NCBI GenBank assembly: GCA_963728655.1
Contig: CAVSLD010000002.1
Location: forward strand, 1-64,000
Length of the DNA: 64,000 nucleotides
DNA from: Iamia sp963728655
GTDB taxonomy: Bacteria > Actinomycetota > Acidimicrobiia > Acidimicrobiales > Iamiaceae
Direction: 5' to 3'
Shown: piece by piece, positions 1 to 9,080 of the stretch
How the letters are laid out: each line of letters starts with the position of its first letter
Position numbering within the stretch: the first letter of the stretch is position 1
The notes under the pieces: generated by a model
Databases searched by the model: none
What the model was told of the DNA's origin: nothing
The model's input: only the letters and a program-made list of their open reading frames with translations
Program-made: the position numbers and the translations under genes

Positions 1-17
1 ATCGAAAACGCAGGTCA

Positions 18-41
18 GGCCCCACTTCTCGGAGTGGGGTC
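18..41 (+). terminator. Hairpin, probable terminator at window start
   Basis: A GC-rich stem (GCCCCACTTC / GGAGTGGGGTC, small TC loop, one wobble) is followed by a pyrimidine-rich stretch. Each tRNA-Met 3' fragment in this window is followed at a similar distance by a comparable hairpin, and bases 1-16 resemble the sequence just after the fragment at 20,937-20,981. The window may therefore begin immediately downstream of a tRNA gene, but that gene is not visible. Confidence 0.45.
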
Positions 42-60
42 TTCTGCTTTGCGGGGTCGC

Positions 61-81
61 TTCTACAGTTTTTTCTACAGT
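61..81 (+). repeat. Paired TTCTACAGT repeats (integrase arm-type sites?)
   Basis: Two copies of TTCTACAGT (61-69 and 73-81) lie 12 bp apart start to start. The same pair with the same 12 bp period occurs at 14,536-14,556, and a variant (TTCTACACT, 11 bp period) at 20,800-20,819. The other two pairs stand 137-138 bp before a tRNA-Met 3' fragment, which suggests arm-type integrase binding sites. Here no clear tRNA fragment follows at that distance. Confidence 0.5.
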
Positions 82-195
82 CCGGCGACTCTTCAGCGCT
101 TTGGCACGATCCGGGTGGGTCCCTGACCTGCGGGTTCGCAGCGCAAGGTCGCCTCAAAGCCCGGACCTTCGAGTGACCAGCCCGAAGGTCACGGG

Positions 196-999
196 GTGGG
201 GTCGACGGTCCTCGGTCGGGCCCGGCACGGCCCACGATCTGTCGCCGATCACGCCAGGGCGACCGGCGAGGGTGGGACTCGAGCCGAAGTATCGTCACTG
301 GCGCAAGCCGATCCCGTCTCGAGCAAGGCAGCTGTGGCATCCCGATCAACCGGCAAGAAGCCTGCGGCGAAGCGGACTGCAGCGGCGGACGCCCGCACCA
401 GGCAGCCGCGGGGTGAGGAGCGACGCGCCCAGATCGTGGCCGAAGCCATCCACCTCTTCGCTGCGAAGGGGTTCCGTGGGGCTTCGATCAACGATCTTGC
501 GGATCGGGTGGGGATGACGGCGCCCGGGCTCCTCTACTACTTCGGTGACAAGGACGGGCTGCTGCGGGCGGTCGTGGAGGAACGTCAACGGGTTGAGGTC
601 GCAGAGCTCTACGGCTCGGCGGACGAGGCGCTGGTCACCGTGGCCCGCCTACCGGAGATAGCTCGTAGCAACGCCGCCACCGCAGAGCTCGTCCGCCTGT
701 ACCTCGTGCTGGCGACCGAGAGCCTCGACCGGGGCGAACCCCTTCACGACTTCTTCGTGCAGCGCTTTGATCGGGCTCGGCGTCTGACACAGCGGGCCCT
801 TGCCAATGACGTGCAGCGGGGGCTCATCCGGGGCGACGTCGACCTCGCCCAGATCGCCCGAGAGGTCCAGGCAACCCTGATCGGGCTGGAGCTCCAGTGG
901 TTGATGGACCCCGGGGCCGGGGACTACGTCGCCGACGTCACGGCCTACGTCGAGGGCCTCTTGGAGCGTCTCCGGCCGGTTCCTCCCGCCTCGACCTGA
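196..999 (+). CDS. TetR/AcrR-family transcriptional regulator
   Basis: The predicted protein has an N-terminal helix-turn-helix of the TetR type (ERRAQIVAEAIHLFAAKGF, then the recognition-helix region ending LLYYFGDKDGLL) and a ligand-binding C-terminal half. The first ~65 residues are low-complexity and basic; a GTG at 334 would give a more usual length and may be the true start. It is clearly paralogous to the regulator at 9899-10525: both have LLYYFG.KD, a HDFF/HGFF..R..RAR segment and a VQW/LQW(L/V)MDP motif near the C-terminus. It lies upstream of the transporter promoter in the same direction and is a good candidate for binding the near-palindrome at 1230-1249. That link is inferred from position. 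Confidence 0.85.
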   Translation: MGSTVLGRARHGPRSVADHARATGEGGTRAEVSSLAQADPVSSKAAVASRSTGKKPAAKRTAAADARTRQPRGEERRAQIVAEAIHLFAAKGFRGASINDLADRVGMTAPGLLYYFGDKDGLLRAVVEERQRVEVAELYGSADEALVTVARLPEIARSNAATAELVRLYLVLATESLDRGEPLHDFFVQRFDRARRLTQRALANDVQRGLIRGDVDLAQIAREVQATLIGLELQWLMDPGAGDYVADVTAYVEGLLERLRPVPPAST

Positions 1000-1220
1000 A
1001 CCTTCCCCTGGCAGTCAGCCGTCGCTTCCGCCGCAGGTGATGGTCGGGGACGGGTGTCGCTGGGGCTGGCGGCCGAGAGATCCCAGACGGCGGCCTGAGG
1101 TCGCCTCCCACCTTGCGGGCGGTCAACTCGCGTTCTGCCATCTCGCCGGCGCTGCTGCATGAGTGGGCCCAGCTGTGCGCCTGTTCGAGTGGACACGCTC
1201 GTTCCCCACCGGGAAACCCG

Positions 1221-1249
1221 TTGACAGGAATTCTACTAGCTACTAGAAT
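1221..1249 (+). promoter_or_regulatory. Sigma70-type promoter with operator in the spacer
   Basis: TTGACA at 1221-1226 and TAGAAT at 1244-1249 are separated by exactly 17 bp. The spacer and -10 box contain a near-palindrome, ATTCTACTAGCTACTAGAAT at 1230-1249, symmetric at all but one pair of positions. A repressor bound there would block RNA polymerase. The first downstream gene begins at 1293, after a GGAAGGGGA ribosome-binding site. The region 1000-1220 holds no gene I can support. Confidence 0.7.
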
Positions 1250-1292
1250 CTGTCTTAGACGGTTCGCAGGGGGCTGTCACGGAAGGGGACTC

Positions 1293-2651
1293 ATGAGGGC
1301 CTATTTCTCGACGTCCAATCGCGCTCGGAGCGCCACGAAGCGTCTCGCAGTTGTCGCCACGTTGGCGCTGGCCTTGGGCGCTTGCGGGCACGCGGACCCA
1401 GCTCCGACCGCTTCGAGCAGCGGCTCGACGGAACCGGCCCAGACATCGCAGGAGGCCGTGGGCTCGTTCGGGACGCTCGAGAACGTCTGCGGACCGGGCG
1501 AGCCGGAGTCCTCCGATGCCCGAGGGGTGACTGACTCCACCATCGAGATCGGGGTGCAGAACGACGCGACGAACACGCTGCAGCCCGGCCTAGGCGAGGT
1601 GTACCTCACCATCGCCGAGGCGTTCGCGGACTGGTGCAACGACGCTGGCGGAATCAACGGCCGCCAGATCGAGATCGTCAACCGTGATGGTCAGATCACC
1701 CAAGCCGCAGCCACCGTCGTGGATGCCTGCCAGAGCGACTTCATGCTGGTCGGAGGCGGTACCCCGTTCGACGCGCCCACTGTGGACCCCCGCGTCGGCT
1801 GCGAGCTCGGGTCGATCCCGGCCTATGCCGCCTCACCGGTCGCCAACCGAGCCGAGCTCCAAGCGCTCCCCCTCCGGGTGTCGCCAGAGGAGAGCAACGT
1901 CGGTCTCTACCGTCTGCTGCAGGACGAGTACGCAGACGAGTTTGAGAAGACCGGCATGCTCGCCATTGACGTGGAATCGCTGCTGCTCCCCTACGAAGCG
2001 ACCCGCGACGGCATCGACCAGTCCGGCCTCGGCAACGTGGTCTCGTTCCAGAAGCTGCCACTGACCGTCGACGAGTACCGCACCTACGTCGAGCCGCTCG
2101 TCGACAAGGTGGACAACCTGGTCCCCTCGCCGGCGGACAACACCAACCTCTTCCAGGCCATGGTCGACGTGGGCTACGAGCCGGCGGTCATGACCGGCGC
2201 CGCGAACCTCTACAGCCCCGCCACCATCGAGTCCCTGAAGGCAACCGGCCTGGACGTCCCGTTCTACCTGGGGATGCCGACGTTCCCCTTGGAGCTTGCC
2301 GACCAGAACCCCACCGTGCAGAAGATGATCGAGCTTGAGAAGCAGGTCGATCCTGATGCTGAGATCAACAGCTCGGCATGGGCTGCCTGGCTGCTGTTCG
2401 CGCAATCTGCGACCGAATGCGGTGACGGCCTCACCGTCGATTGCGTCATCTCGAAGGCAACGAAGGACACCAAGTACACCGCCGGAGGCATTCTGGCTCC
2501 CGTCGATCTGTCCAACCCGACAGCAGCCACGCCGTGCGTCGCCGTCATGTCGGTCGACGCAAACGGGTTCGCCTACGAGGAGGACCTGACCCAACCGACC
2601 GACAGCATCTTCAACTGCGATCCCGACAACGTGATCAACCTCGAAGGCTGA
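1293..2651 (+). CDS. ABC transporter substrate-binding lipoprotein (branched-chain amino acid type)
   Basis: The ATG at 1293 follows a strong ribosome-binding site. The N-terminus is a lipoprotein signal: basic start, hydrophobic stretch, lipobox LALGAC with Cys31, then a Ser/Thr/Pro-rich linker. The mature part is a periplasmic-binding-protein fold of the LivJ/LivK type (TDSTIEIGVQNDAT near its start, ADWCNDAGGINGRQIEIVNRD). It would be tethered outside the membrane and deliver substrate to the permease encoded immediately after. Members of this family bind amino acids, but also amides, aromatic acids and other small organics, so the ligand is not predictable. The enzymes downstream suggest a glycoside or ester breakdown product. 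Confidence 0.88.
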   Translation: MRAYFSTSNRARSATKRLAVVATLALALGACGHADPAPTASSSGSTEPAQTSQEAVGSFGTLENVCGPGEPESSDARGVTDSTIEIGVQNDATNTLQPGLGEVYLTIAEAFADWCNDAGGINGRQIEIVNRDGQITQAAATVVDACQSDFMLVGGGTPFDAPTVDPRVGCELGSIPAYAASPVANRAELQALPLRVSPEESNVGLYRLLQDEYADEFEKTGMLAIDVESLLLPYEATRDGIDQSGLGNVVSFQKLPLTVDEYRTYVEPLVDKVDNLVPSPADNTNLFQAMVDVGYEPAVMTGAANLYSPATIESLKATGLDVPFYLGMPTFPLELADQNPTVQKMIELEKQVDPDAEINSSAWAAWLLFAQSATECGDGLTVDCVISKATKDTKYTAGGILAPVDLSNPTAATPCVAVMSVDANGFAYEEDLTQPTDSIFNCDPDNVINLEG

Positions 2652-2658
2652 GGCGACC

Positions 2659-4851
2659 GTGAGGGACTTCATCGCTTACACGATCACGGGTTTGGTGACC
2701 GGCGGCCTCTACGCGATCGTCGCCTGCGGACTGACGCTCACCTACACCACGACCGGCATCTTCAACTGGGCCCATGGGGCGATCGTCGCCGTGGGTGGGT
2801 TCGCCTACTGGCAGCTGGTCGTCGGCTGGGGTCTCCCGTGGCCGTTCGCAGCCGCCCTCTGCATCCTGGTGATCGGACCCTTGTTCGGAGCTGGGGTCGA
2901 GCGGGGCATCATGCACCGTCTCGAGGGAACCTCCGAGGCGATCCGCATGGTGGTCACCCTCGCTCTGATGCTGGGACTGTTGGCGACGATCAACTGGATC
3001 TGGGACCCCGCGGAGCTGCGCCGTGTGCCCAAGATGTTCCCCGGCGACGTGGTCACCATCTTCGGCCAGCGCATCCCCTACGACGACCTCGCGGTGATCG
3101 CGGCGGCATTGGTGGTCGCTCTCGTGCTGCGCTGGCTGCTCTACCGGACCCGGGCCGGCGTTGAGATGCGGGCGTCGGTCGACGACCGAGGACTGATGAC
3201 CCTGGTCGGCGCATCGGTCGGTCGCACCGCAACCGTGGCGTGGATGATCGGGTCGACCCTGGCAGTGGTCGCCGGTGTGCTCATCGTCCCTGGCAGCAGC
3301 GTCGTGGCATCGAGCCTCGTGCTCCTGATCGTGAACGCCTACGCCGCAGCGGTCATCGGCAAGCTCAAGAGCCTGCCGATGACGTTCCTCGGAGCGATCA
3401 TCCTTGGTCTGGCCTCCGCCTACGGCCAGGGCTACGTCGGCAGCCGTCAGGACTTCCCCGGCAACCAGTACCTCGTCGGCCTCGTCAACGCCTTGCCCGT
3501 CGTTGTCCTGTTCATCGCCTTGCAGCTCCTGCCCCAGGACCGGCTCCGTGGCAGCCGCCAGCTCCGCATCCGCGAGGTCTCCGTCCGCCCGAGCTGGCCA
3601 GGCGTCGCCGCCCTTGCCGGCGGCGCCGTCTTGGCCACGATCGCGGTGGCTCCGCTGCTCTCGCCCGGGGACCTGAACACCATGACCCGGGTCTGGGGCC
3701 TCGCCATCGTCGGCCTCTCCCTCGTGCCGCTCGTCGGCTACGCCGGGCGGCTCGCCGTCTGCCCATTGGCGTTCGCGGCGATCGGTGCCATGGCCGTGCA
3801 CCACCTCACCCCGGGAGGAAGCCCCGCAGGGTTGGTGTGGGCGGGCGTACTCGGGGCGCTTGCCGGTGCTCTCGTCTCCTTGACCGCCATCCGGCTGTCG
3901 GGTCTGTACCTGGCCCTGGCCACAGCAGCGTTCGCGGTCATCGTCGACAGCTGGATCCTTCGCATGCCGTCCTTCACCGTGTTCGGATACGACCTCTGGC
4001 TCTTCGAGGGCGGGACCCTGGCCATCCGTCGATTCCGACTCCCAGGCATCGACACCCAGAGCGACCACGCCTTCTTCGTGTTCGGTGCGCTCGTCTTCGC
4101 CGTCCTCGCCGTCGTCGTCACCGCCGTCCGACGCAGCGACCTCGGACTGCGGCTCATCGCCCTCAGGGACAGCCCGGTCGCCTACGCCACCCTGGGGTTC
4201 AACCAACGCCAGGCGACCGTTGCGGTGTTCGCCCTCTCCGGATCGCTGGCCGCCATCGGCGGGGCCGTCTTCGGTGCGGCCATCCAACGACCCGCCCAGG
4301 ATCCCTTCTCGTTCTTCAGTGGCCTCAGCGTGATCATCGCCGTCGTCATCGCCGGCGTCGGGTCCATCGGTAGCGCGATCGCCGCAGGAGTGTTCCTCGG
4401 CGGGCCGACCGTGGCGAACCTGTTCCCGAGCATCAGCCAGCTGTCGAACATCGCCATCGGTGCAGCCGGCGTCAACCTCGGCAACGAGCCCAACGGCGCC
4501 ATGCCCAAGGTCCGCCAGGACTTCGAGCCTGTCGGGCGCCGCCAGGCCCGGGCCGTGTTGGGAGGAGGGCTGGCCGTCGTGGTCACCGCCTACGTGCTGG
4601 CGGTCACCGACACGATCGGCAACTGGCCGCTCGTAGCGGTTCTGATCGCCACCCTGATCGCCATGCCGGTGCTGGCCCGGGTGGTCTCGGCGACGGACAC
4701 CCTCGCTGAGAGGGACCGCGTGGCTGACGGGCTCAGCGCCCCACCGGAGCTGTTGGGCCTCGCCCTTCCGGTCACCGACACGGACCGGCGGGTCCTGGAA
4801 CGTGAGCTCGGCGTCTCGGACCTGGAACCGGCAGGGACGACCGATGCTTGA
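2659..4851 (+). CDS. Fused LivH-LivM type ABC permease
   Basis: This 730-residue integral membrane protein joins two permease subunits normally encoded separately. Residues 1-~300 match LivH (GLVTGGLYAIVACGLTLTY, then NWAHGAIVAVGGF) and residues ~310-650 match LivM (membrane helices beginning GVAALAGGAVLATIAVAP; the GYAGRLAVC segment). A ~70-residue hydrophobic and charged C-terminal extension follows. It starts with GTG seven bases after the binding-protein stop, and its end overlaps the next ATPase by 8 bp, so translation is coupled. One fused chain with the two following ATPases would make a complete importer. LivHM fusions are known in actinobacteria. Confidence 0.88.
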   Translation: MRDFIAYTITGLVTGGLYAIVACGLTLTYTTTGIFNWAHGAIVAVGGFAYWQLVVGWGLPWPFAAALCILVIGPLFGAGVERGIMHRLEGTSEAIRMVVTLALMLGLLATINWIWDPAELRRVPKMFPGDVVTIFGQRIPYDDLAVIAAALVVALVLRWLLYRTRAGVEMRASVDDRGLMTLVGASVGRTATVAWMIGSTLAVVAGVLIVPGSSVVASSLVLLIVNAYAAAVIGKLKSLPMTFLGAIILGLASAYGQGYVGSRQDFPGNQYLVGLVNALPVVVLFIALQLLPQDRLRGSRQLRIREVSVRPSWPGVAALAGGAVLATIAVAPLLSPGDLNTMTRVWGLAIVGLSLVPLVGYAGRLAVCPLAFAAIGAMAVHHLTPGGSPAGLVWAGVLGALAGALVSLTAIRLSGLYLALATAAFAVIVDSWILRMPSFTVFGYDLWLFEGGTLAIRRFRLPGIDTQSDHAFFVFGALVFAVLAVVVTAVRRSDLGLRLIALRDSPVAYATLGFNQRQATVAVFALSGSLAAIGGAVFGAAIQRPAQDPFSFFSGLSVIIAVVIAGVGSIGSAIAAGVFLGGPTVANLFPSISQLSNIAIGAAGVNLGNEPNGAMPKVRQDFEPVGRRQARAVLGGGLAVVVTAYVLAVTDTIGNWPLVAVLIATLIAMPVLARVVSATDTLAERDRVADGLSAPPELLGLALPVTDTDRRVLERELGVSDLEPAGTTDA

Positions 4852-5554
4852 GGCCACCGAGATCACCGTCGACTTCGGCGGTCACCGTGCCCTCGACAGC
4901 GTGTCGATCGACGCCGCGCAGGGACTCGTGACCGGCCTGATCGGACCGAACGGCGCCGGGAAGACGACGCTGTTCAACGTCATCAGCGGCGTCCAACGCC
5001 CAACCAGAGGGCACGTGCAGCTCGACGGAGGACGTCTGGACTCCGCCCCCGTGCACCAGCGGGCGAAGCTCGGTCTGGGACGCACCTTCCAACGCCTCGA
5101 GATCTTCGGATCGCTCAGCGTCCGGGAGAACATCCGCACCGCCACCATCGCTCTGCCCCGCACGCGCCGTACTGCCGCCACCGACGAGCTGATCGAGCGC
5201 CTCGGCCTCGGGCGCCTGGCGGAGATGCGCGCCGACCAGCTCAGCACCGGAAGCGGCCGGCTCGTGGAGCTGGCCCGGTGCCTGGCCAGTGACCCGAAGG
5301 TGCTGCTGCTCGACGAACCAGCCTCGGGCCAAGACGACGAGGAGAGCCGACGGTTCGCCCAGATCCTCCGCGAGCTCGCCGCCGAAGGCCGGGCCATCCT
5401 CCTCGTCGAACACGACATGGACCTCGTCATGGGGGTCTGCGATCGCATCCACGTCTTGGACTTCGGACGCCTGCTGGCCAGCGGATCACCAGGTGAGATC
5501 CAGGCCGACCCGACGGTCCGCGCCGCGTATCTCGGCACGGAGGTCACCCCGTGA
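4844..5554 (+). CDS. ABC transporter ATPase (LivG type)
   Basis: The ATG at 4844 overlaps the permease stop. Walker A (GPNGAGKTT, near residue 36), Walker B (VLLLDEPASG) and the switch His (ILLVEHDMDLVMGVCDRI) are intact. The signature motif is unusual: LSTGSGRLVELARCL instead of the LSGGQ/LSYGQ form, so the conserved Gln is missing. The protein should pair with the ATPase encoded next to energise the fused permease. The stop overlaps the following GTG start (GTGA). LivG proteins carry insertions absent from LivF, and the longer region around residues 60-110 fits that assignment. Confidence 0.86.
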   Translation: MLEATEITVDFGGHRALDSVSIDAAQGLVTGLIGPNGAGKTTLFNVISGVQRPTRGHVQLDGGRLDSAPVHQRAKLGLGRTFQRLEIFGSLSVRENIRTATIALPRTRRTAATDELIERLGLGRLAEMRADQLSTGSGRLVELARCLASDPKVLLLDEPASGQDDEESRRFAQILRELAAEGRAILLVEHDMDLVMGVCDRIHVLDFGRLLASGSPGEIQADPTVRAAYLGTEVTP

Positions 5555-6270
5555 CCGCACTGCTCGAACTCCGCGCCGGACGCGCCGCCCACGACGAGGT
5601 CGAGGTCCTGCACGGCATCGATCTCGCGGTGCAAACCGGGGAGATCCGGGCCGTGCTCGGCCCCAACGGTGCGGGCAAGACCACGCTGCTCAACGTGCTC
5701 GCCGGCATCCACCAGGTGTCCAGCGGCGACCTGATCTTCGGTGGACGGACCCTGACCGGCGTTGATCCGCTCGACTTGGCCCGCCGTGGTCTCTGCCTCG
5801 TCCCCGAAGGTCGAGGCGTCTTCCCGAACCTGACCGTCTCGGAGAACCTGTGGCTGCTCACGAACCTGGGGCTCTCCCGGGCACAGATCGAAGAGCGCGT
5901 GTTCGCCGCATTTCCCCGCCTCAAGGAACGACGCACCCAACTGGCCGGGAGCATGTCGGGCGGCGAACAACAGATGTTGGCCATGGGCCGCGCCGTCGCC
6001 ACCGAGCCCTCCATCCTGCTCCTCGATGAGCTCTCCATGGGCTTGGCGCCGCTCGTGGTCGCCCAGCTCTTCGAGCTCGTCGCCGCGATCGCCGAGACCG
6101 GCGTCACGATCGTCGTCGTCGAGCAGTTCCTGCGCACCGTGCTCGACGTCGCCAACTCCGCCACCGTCCTGGCCGGAGGCCGGGTCGTGCTCGAAGGCGC
6201 ACCCGACCGCATCGCCGATCAACTCCACTCCGCCTATCTGTCCGGCTCGACCGACGAGGAACAACCATGA
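5551..6270 (+). CDS. ABC transporter ATPase (LivF type)
   Basis: This is the second ATPase of the importer. Walker A (GPNGAGKTT), a canonical-like signature (MSGGEQQMLAMGRAV), Walker B (ILLLDELSMGLAP) and a switch region (TIVVVEQFLRTVLDVA, with Gln in place of the His) are visible. The MSMGLAP-type segment after Walker B is characteristic of LivF. It starts with GTG overlapping the stop of the preceding ATPase and overlaps the next small gene by 4 bp, so five genes from 1293 onward form one tightly coupled operon. Confidence 0.87.
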   Translation: MTALLELRAGRAAHDEVEVLHGIDLAVQTGEIRAVLGPNGAGKTTLLNVLAGIHQVSSGDLIFGGRTLTGVDPLDLARRGLCLVPEGRGVFPNLTVSENLWLLTNLGLSRAQIEERVFAAFPRLKERRTQLAGSMSGGEQQMLAMGRAVATEPSILLLDELSMGLAPLVVAQLFELVAAIAETGVTIVVVEQFLRTVLDVANSATVLAGGRVVLEGAPDRIADQLHSAYLSGSTDEEQP

Positions 6271-6608
6271 CCGACACCCCGCTCACCACCAGTGACGACG
6301 CCGCCGCCAAAGCCGATCGCTTCCTCGCCCAGCTGGGCGACGTCCGCGTCGACAGCAGCAGCCGCAACCGCAGCCTCGCCAAGCTCGGCATGGTCCTGCT
6401 CGTCGCAGGGGCCATCGTGGGGTGGCTCGCCGTCGTGCTCTCGCAGACGACGGACAACCCGCTCGACCAGTCCACCGACGTATCGCTCGGCATCGCCGGC
6501 ATGACGACGTCGCTCATCGGGCTCGGCCTGTACCTGCGGTACTCCCTGGCGCAGTTCCTCCGGTTCTGGCTCCTCCGGCTGTCGCTCGACAGCGACCGCG
6601 CCTCCTGA
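6267..6608 (+). CDS. Small two-helix membrane protein, unknown function
   Basis: A 113-residue protein with a charged N-terminus (~45 residues) and two predicted transmembrane segments (LGMVLLVAGAIVGWLAVVL and, after a DNPLDQSTDV loop, GIAGMTTSLIGLGLYLRY). It overlaps the LivF-type gene by 4 bp (ATGA), so it is made with the transporter. I do not recognise a named family. An accessory or stabilising subunit of the importer is a position-based guess only. Confidence 0.7.
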   Translation: MTDTPLTTSDDAAAKADRFLAQLGDVRVDSSSRNRSLAKLGMVLLVAGAIVGWLAVVLSQTTDNPLDQSTDVSLGIAGMTTSLIGLGLYLRYSLAQFLRFWLLRLSLDSDRAS

Positions 6609-6619
6609 CGCAAGCACCG

Positions 6620-9058
6620 ATGAGCGCCACCGAACCCTTGAGCACCCCCGAGCACCCCGATCTCGATGCGCTGCTGGGCCACCTGACCCTCGACGAGAAG
6701 GCTTCGCTCACCGGCGGTGACGACGTCTGGCACCTCCCGGCTCTGACCCCGCACGGCATCGGTCGCCTCAAGATGTCCGACGGGCCTTCCGGTGTCCGGG
6801 GCCAGCACATGGGAACCCGGCGTTCGCTCTCGTTCCCCTGTGGGATCGCCGTCGCTGCCACCTGGGACGTCGAGCTCGTCGGCCGCTATGGCGCCGCGCT
6901 CGCCGAGGAGGCCAGAGCCAAAGGTGTCCACCTGCTCCTCGGACCCACCGTCGGCATCGTCCGGACGCCGCTCGGCGGACGAACCTTCGAGTCCTTCTCC
7001 GAGGACCCGGTGCTGAGCGCCGAGTTGGCCGTCGCCTACGTGCGCGCCGTGCAGGCCGCAGGTGTCGGCTGCTGCGTGAAGCACTTCGCGCTCAACGACC
7101 AGGAGCTCGATCGGATGTCGATCAACGTCGAGGTCGACGAGCCGACGCTGCGCGAACTGCACCTGCCGGCCTTCGAAGCCGCCGTTCGCCGAGGCGGCGC
7201 CTGGTCGATCATGTCCGCCTACAACCGGTTCCGGGGCGCTTACTGCGGGGAGAACACGACACTTCTCACCGACATCCTGCGGACCGAGTGGGGGTTCGAC
7301 GGCGTCGTCGTCTCCGACTGGTTCGGCACCCACAGCGTCGAAGCAGCCGAAGCCGGCCTCGACGTCGAGATGCCCGGGCCCGCCCAACACCTCGGAGCCG
7401 ACCTCGCCACGGCAGTGCGCAACGGTGCCATCGACGAATCGTTGCTGGACGAGATCGCCCGACGAATCCTGCGACTCATCCAGCGAGTCGGCCTCGACGG
7501 CGAGCTTCCGCCGGCCGAAGAGCCCCAAGACCCGGAAGACGACAGCCGCCGCCCCATCGCACGTGAGCTGGCCATCGCAGGGACCGTCCTGCTCCGGAAC
7601 GAGGACGTGCTCCCGATCATCCCATCGATCAAGCGCATCGCGCTGATCGGACCGTCCGCACGGCGACTCGAGACCGGGGGAGGAGGCAGCTCGCGAGTGG
7701 TCCCACGGCGCCAACTCGACCTGCTCGACGAACTGAGGACTCGCCTTCCAGGAGCGGAGATCGTCCACGAACCCGGCATCTCGATCGACCGAGGGGTGCC
7801 ACTGCTCACCGACCACCTGATGCCCGCCGGCCTCCACATCGACTACTTCGCCAGCCCGAGGGACACCGCCCCGGTCGCGTCGGAGTCGCTCCACGGCGGC
7901 CGCATGATCGCCCTTGGCGACCCGGTCCCCGGCGTGCCCGTCGGGACCCACACCGGCCGGGCCACCGGCACCGTCACCGCAGACCTGCCGGGCACCTGGA
8001 TCTTCGGCCTGACCTCGACCGGCACCGCCCGGCTGCTCATCGATGGCGAACCACTGCTCGACACTGCAACGGCCACCAAGGGAGGCTCGTTCTTCGGACT
8101 CGGAACCCACCAGATCATCGCCGAGGTCGAGCTCGCCGCCGGCCGACAGCTCGAACTCAGCATCGAGTACGAATCAACCGGCGAACCCATCGCCGGCTTC
8201 GAGATCGGACTCGCCCGCCCCCACGACCCGGACATGATGGACCGGGCGCTGGCCGCCGCCGCCGAGGCCGACCTGACCATCGTCGTCGTCGGTTCCACCT
8301 CCCAGTGGGAGACCGAGGGCACCGACCGATCCGACCTTCGCCTCGTCGGTGACCAGGACCAGCTGGTCGCCAACATCGCCGCAGTGAACCCCCGCACCGT
8401 CGTGGTCCTGAACGGCGGATCCCCCGTCGAGATGCCATGGATCGACGACATCGGGGCGCTGCTCGTCGCCTGGTACCCCGGCGAAGAAGGCGCCCCGGCC
8501 CTGGCCTCGATCCTCGTCGGCGAGAGCGACCCCGGAGGTCGACTCCCGCTGACCTTCCCTCGCCGCATCGAAGACAACGCCACCCACGGCGACTGGTACC
8601 CCGGCCAGGACGGAACGGTCACCTACGGCGAAGGCCTGCTCGTCGGCTACCGCCACCACGACACCAACGATGTCGACCCGTTGTTCCCATTCGGCGCCGG
8701 CCGCTCTTACACCGACTTCGACCACGGCGACGCAGCCGTCGAGCAGGACGGCTACGACATCACCATCACGGTGCCCGTCACCAACATCGGTCCGCGGCAA
8801 GGGCGTGAGGTCGTGCAGCTCTACCTCGGACGCCCAGCTGCGCCCGCAAGCCGACCGGTGCGTGAGCTGAAGGGCTTCGCACCCATCGACCTCGACCCCG
8901 GCGAGCAGGGAACCGTCACCATGCGGCTCGATGAGCGATCCTTGGCCTGGTGGGACACCGACGCCCACGACTGGAGGGTGATGCCCGGCACCGCCGAGCT
9001 CTCCATCGGCGCCTCGTCCCGCGACCTCCGCCAGACCGTCCGAGTAGAGCTCCCGTGA
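6620..9058 (+). CDS. Glycoside hydrolase family 3 beta-glucosidase
   Basis: An 812-residue GH3 enzyme. The N-terminal TIM barrel carries the KH motif (CCVKHFALN, Lys154-His155) and the catalytic nucleophile Asp233 in VVVSDWFG. The (alpha/beta)6 domain follows, with an inserted PA14-like beta domain (about residues 420-540), then the TEGTDRSDL region that holds the expected acid/base Glu, and a C-terminal fibronectin-III-like domain. There is no signal peptide, so it should act in the cytoplasm on imported glucosides or related glycosides. It lies 11 bp after the small membrane gene and is probably in the transporter operon. Exact sugar and aglycone specificity cannot be read from the sequence. 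Confidence 0.9.
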   Translation: MSATEPLSTPEHPDLDALLGHLTLDEKASLTGGDDVWHLPALTPHGIGRLKMSDGPSGVRGQHMGTRRSLSFPCGIAVAATWDVELVGRYGAALAEEARAKGVHLLLGPTVGIVRTPLGGRTFESFSEDPVLSAELAVAYVRAVQAAGVGCCVKHFALNDQELDRMSINVEVDEPTLRELHLPAFEAAVRRGGAWSIMSAYNRFRGAYCGENTTLLTDILRTEWGFDGVVVSDWFGTHSVEAAEAGLDVEMPGPAQHLGADLATAVRNGAIDESLLDEIARRILRLIQRVGLDGELPPAEEPQDPEDDSRRPIARELAIAGTVLLRNEDVLPIIPSIKRIALIGPSARRLETGGGGSSRVVPRRQLDLLDELRTRLPGAEIVHEPGISIDRGVPLLTDHLMPAGLHIDYFASPRDTAPVASESLHGGRMIALGDPVPGVPVGTHTGRATGTVTADLPGTWIFGLTSTGTARLLIDGEPLLDTATATKGGSFFGLGTHQIIAEVELAAGRQLELSIEYESTGEPIAGFEIGLARPHDPDMMDRALAAAAEADLTIVVVGSTSQWETEGTDRSDLRLVGDQDQLVANIAAVNPRTVVVLNGGSPVEMPWIDDIGALLVAWYPGEEGAPALASILVGESDPGGRLPLTFPRRIEDNATHGDWYPGQDGTVTYGEGLLVGYRHHDTNDVDPLFPFGAGRSYTDFDHGDAAVEQDGYDITITVPVTNIGPRQGREVVQLYLGRPAAPASRPVRELKGFAPIDLDPGEQGTVTMRLDERSLAWWDTDAHDWRVMPGTAELSIGASSRDLRQTVRVELP

Positions 9059-9080
9059 CCGCCAGGCACGAGATGGATCA

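Noticed and set aside
181..192. CCCGAAGGTC as a definite fourth attachment site
   Set aside because: Only 10 bases match, the T-arm and CCA are absent, and it is part of a local inverted repeat (GACCTTCG...CGAAGGTC). Kept only as a weak hint.
2635..4866. A 743-residue open frame on the minus strand opposite the fused permease
   Set aside because: It is Gly/Asp/Arg/Glu-rich low-complexity sequence mirroring the codon bias of the real permease; no domain and no ribosome-binding site.
6104..8110. A 668-residue minus-strand frame opposite the LivF/GH3 genes
   Set aside because: Antisense shadow of strong coding genes with high third-position GC.
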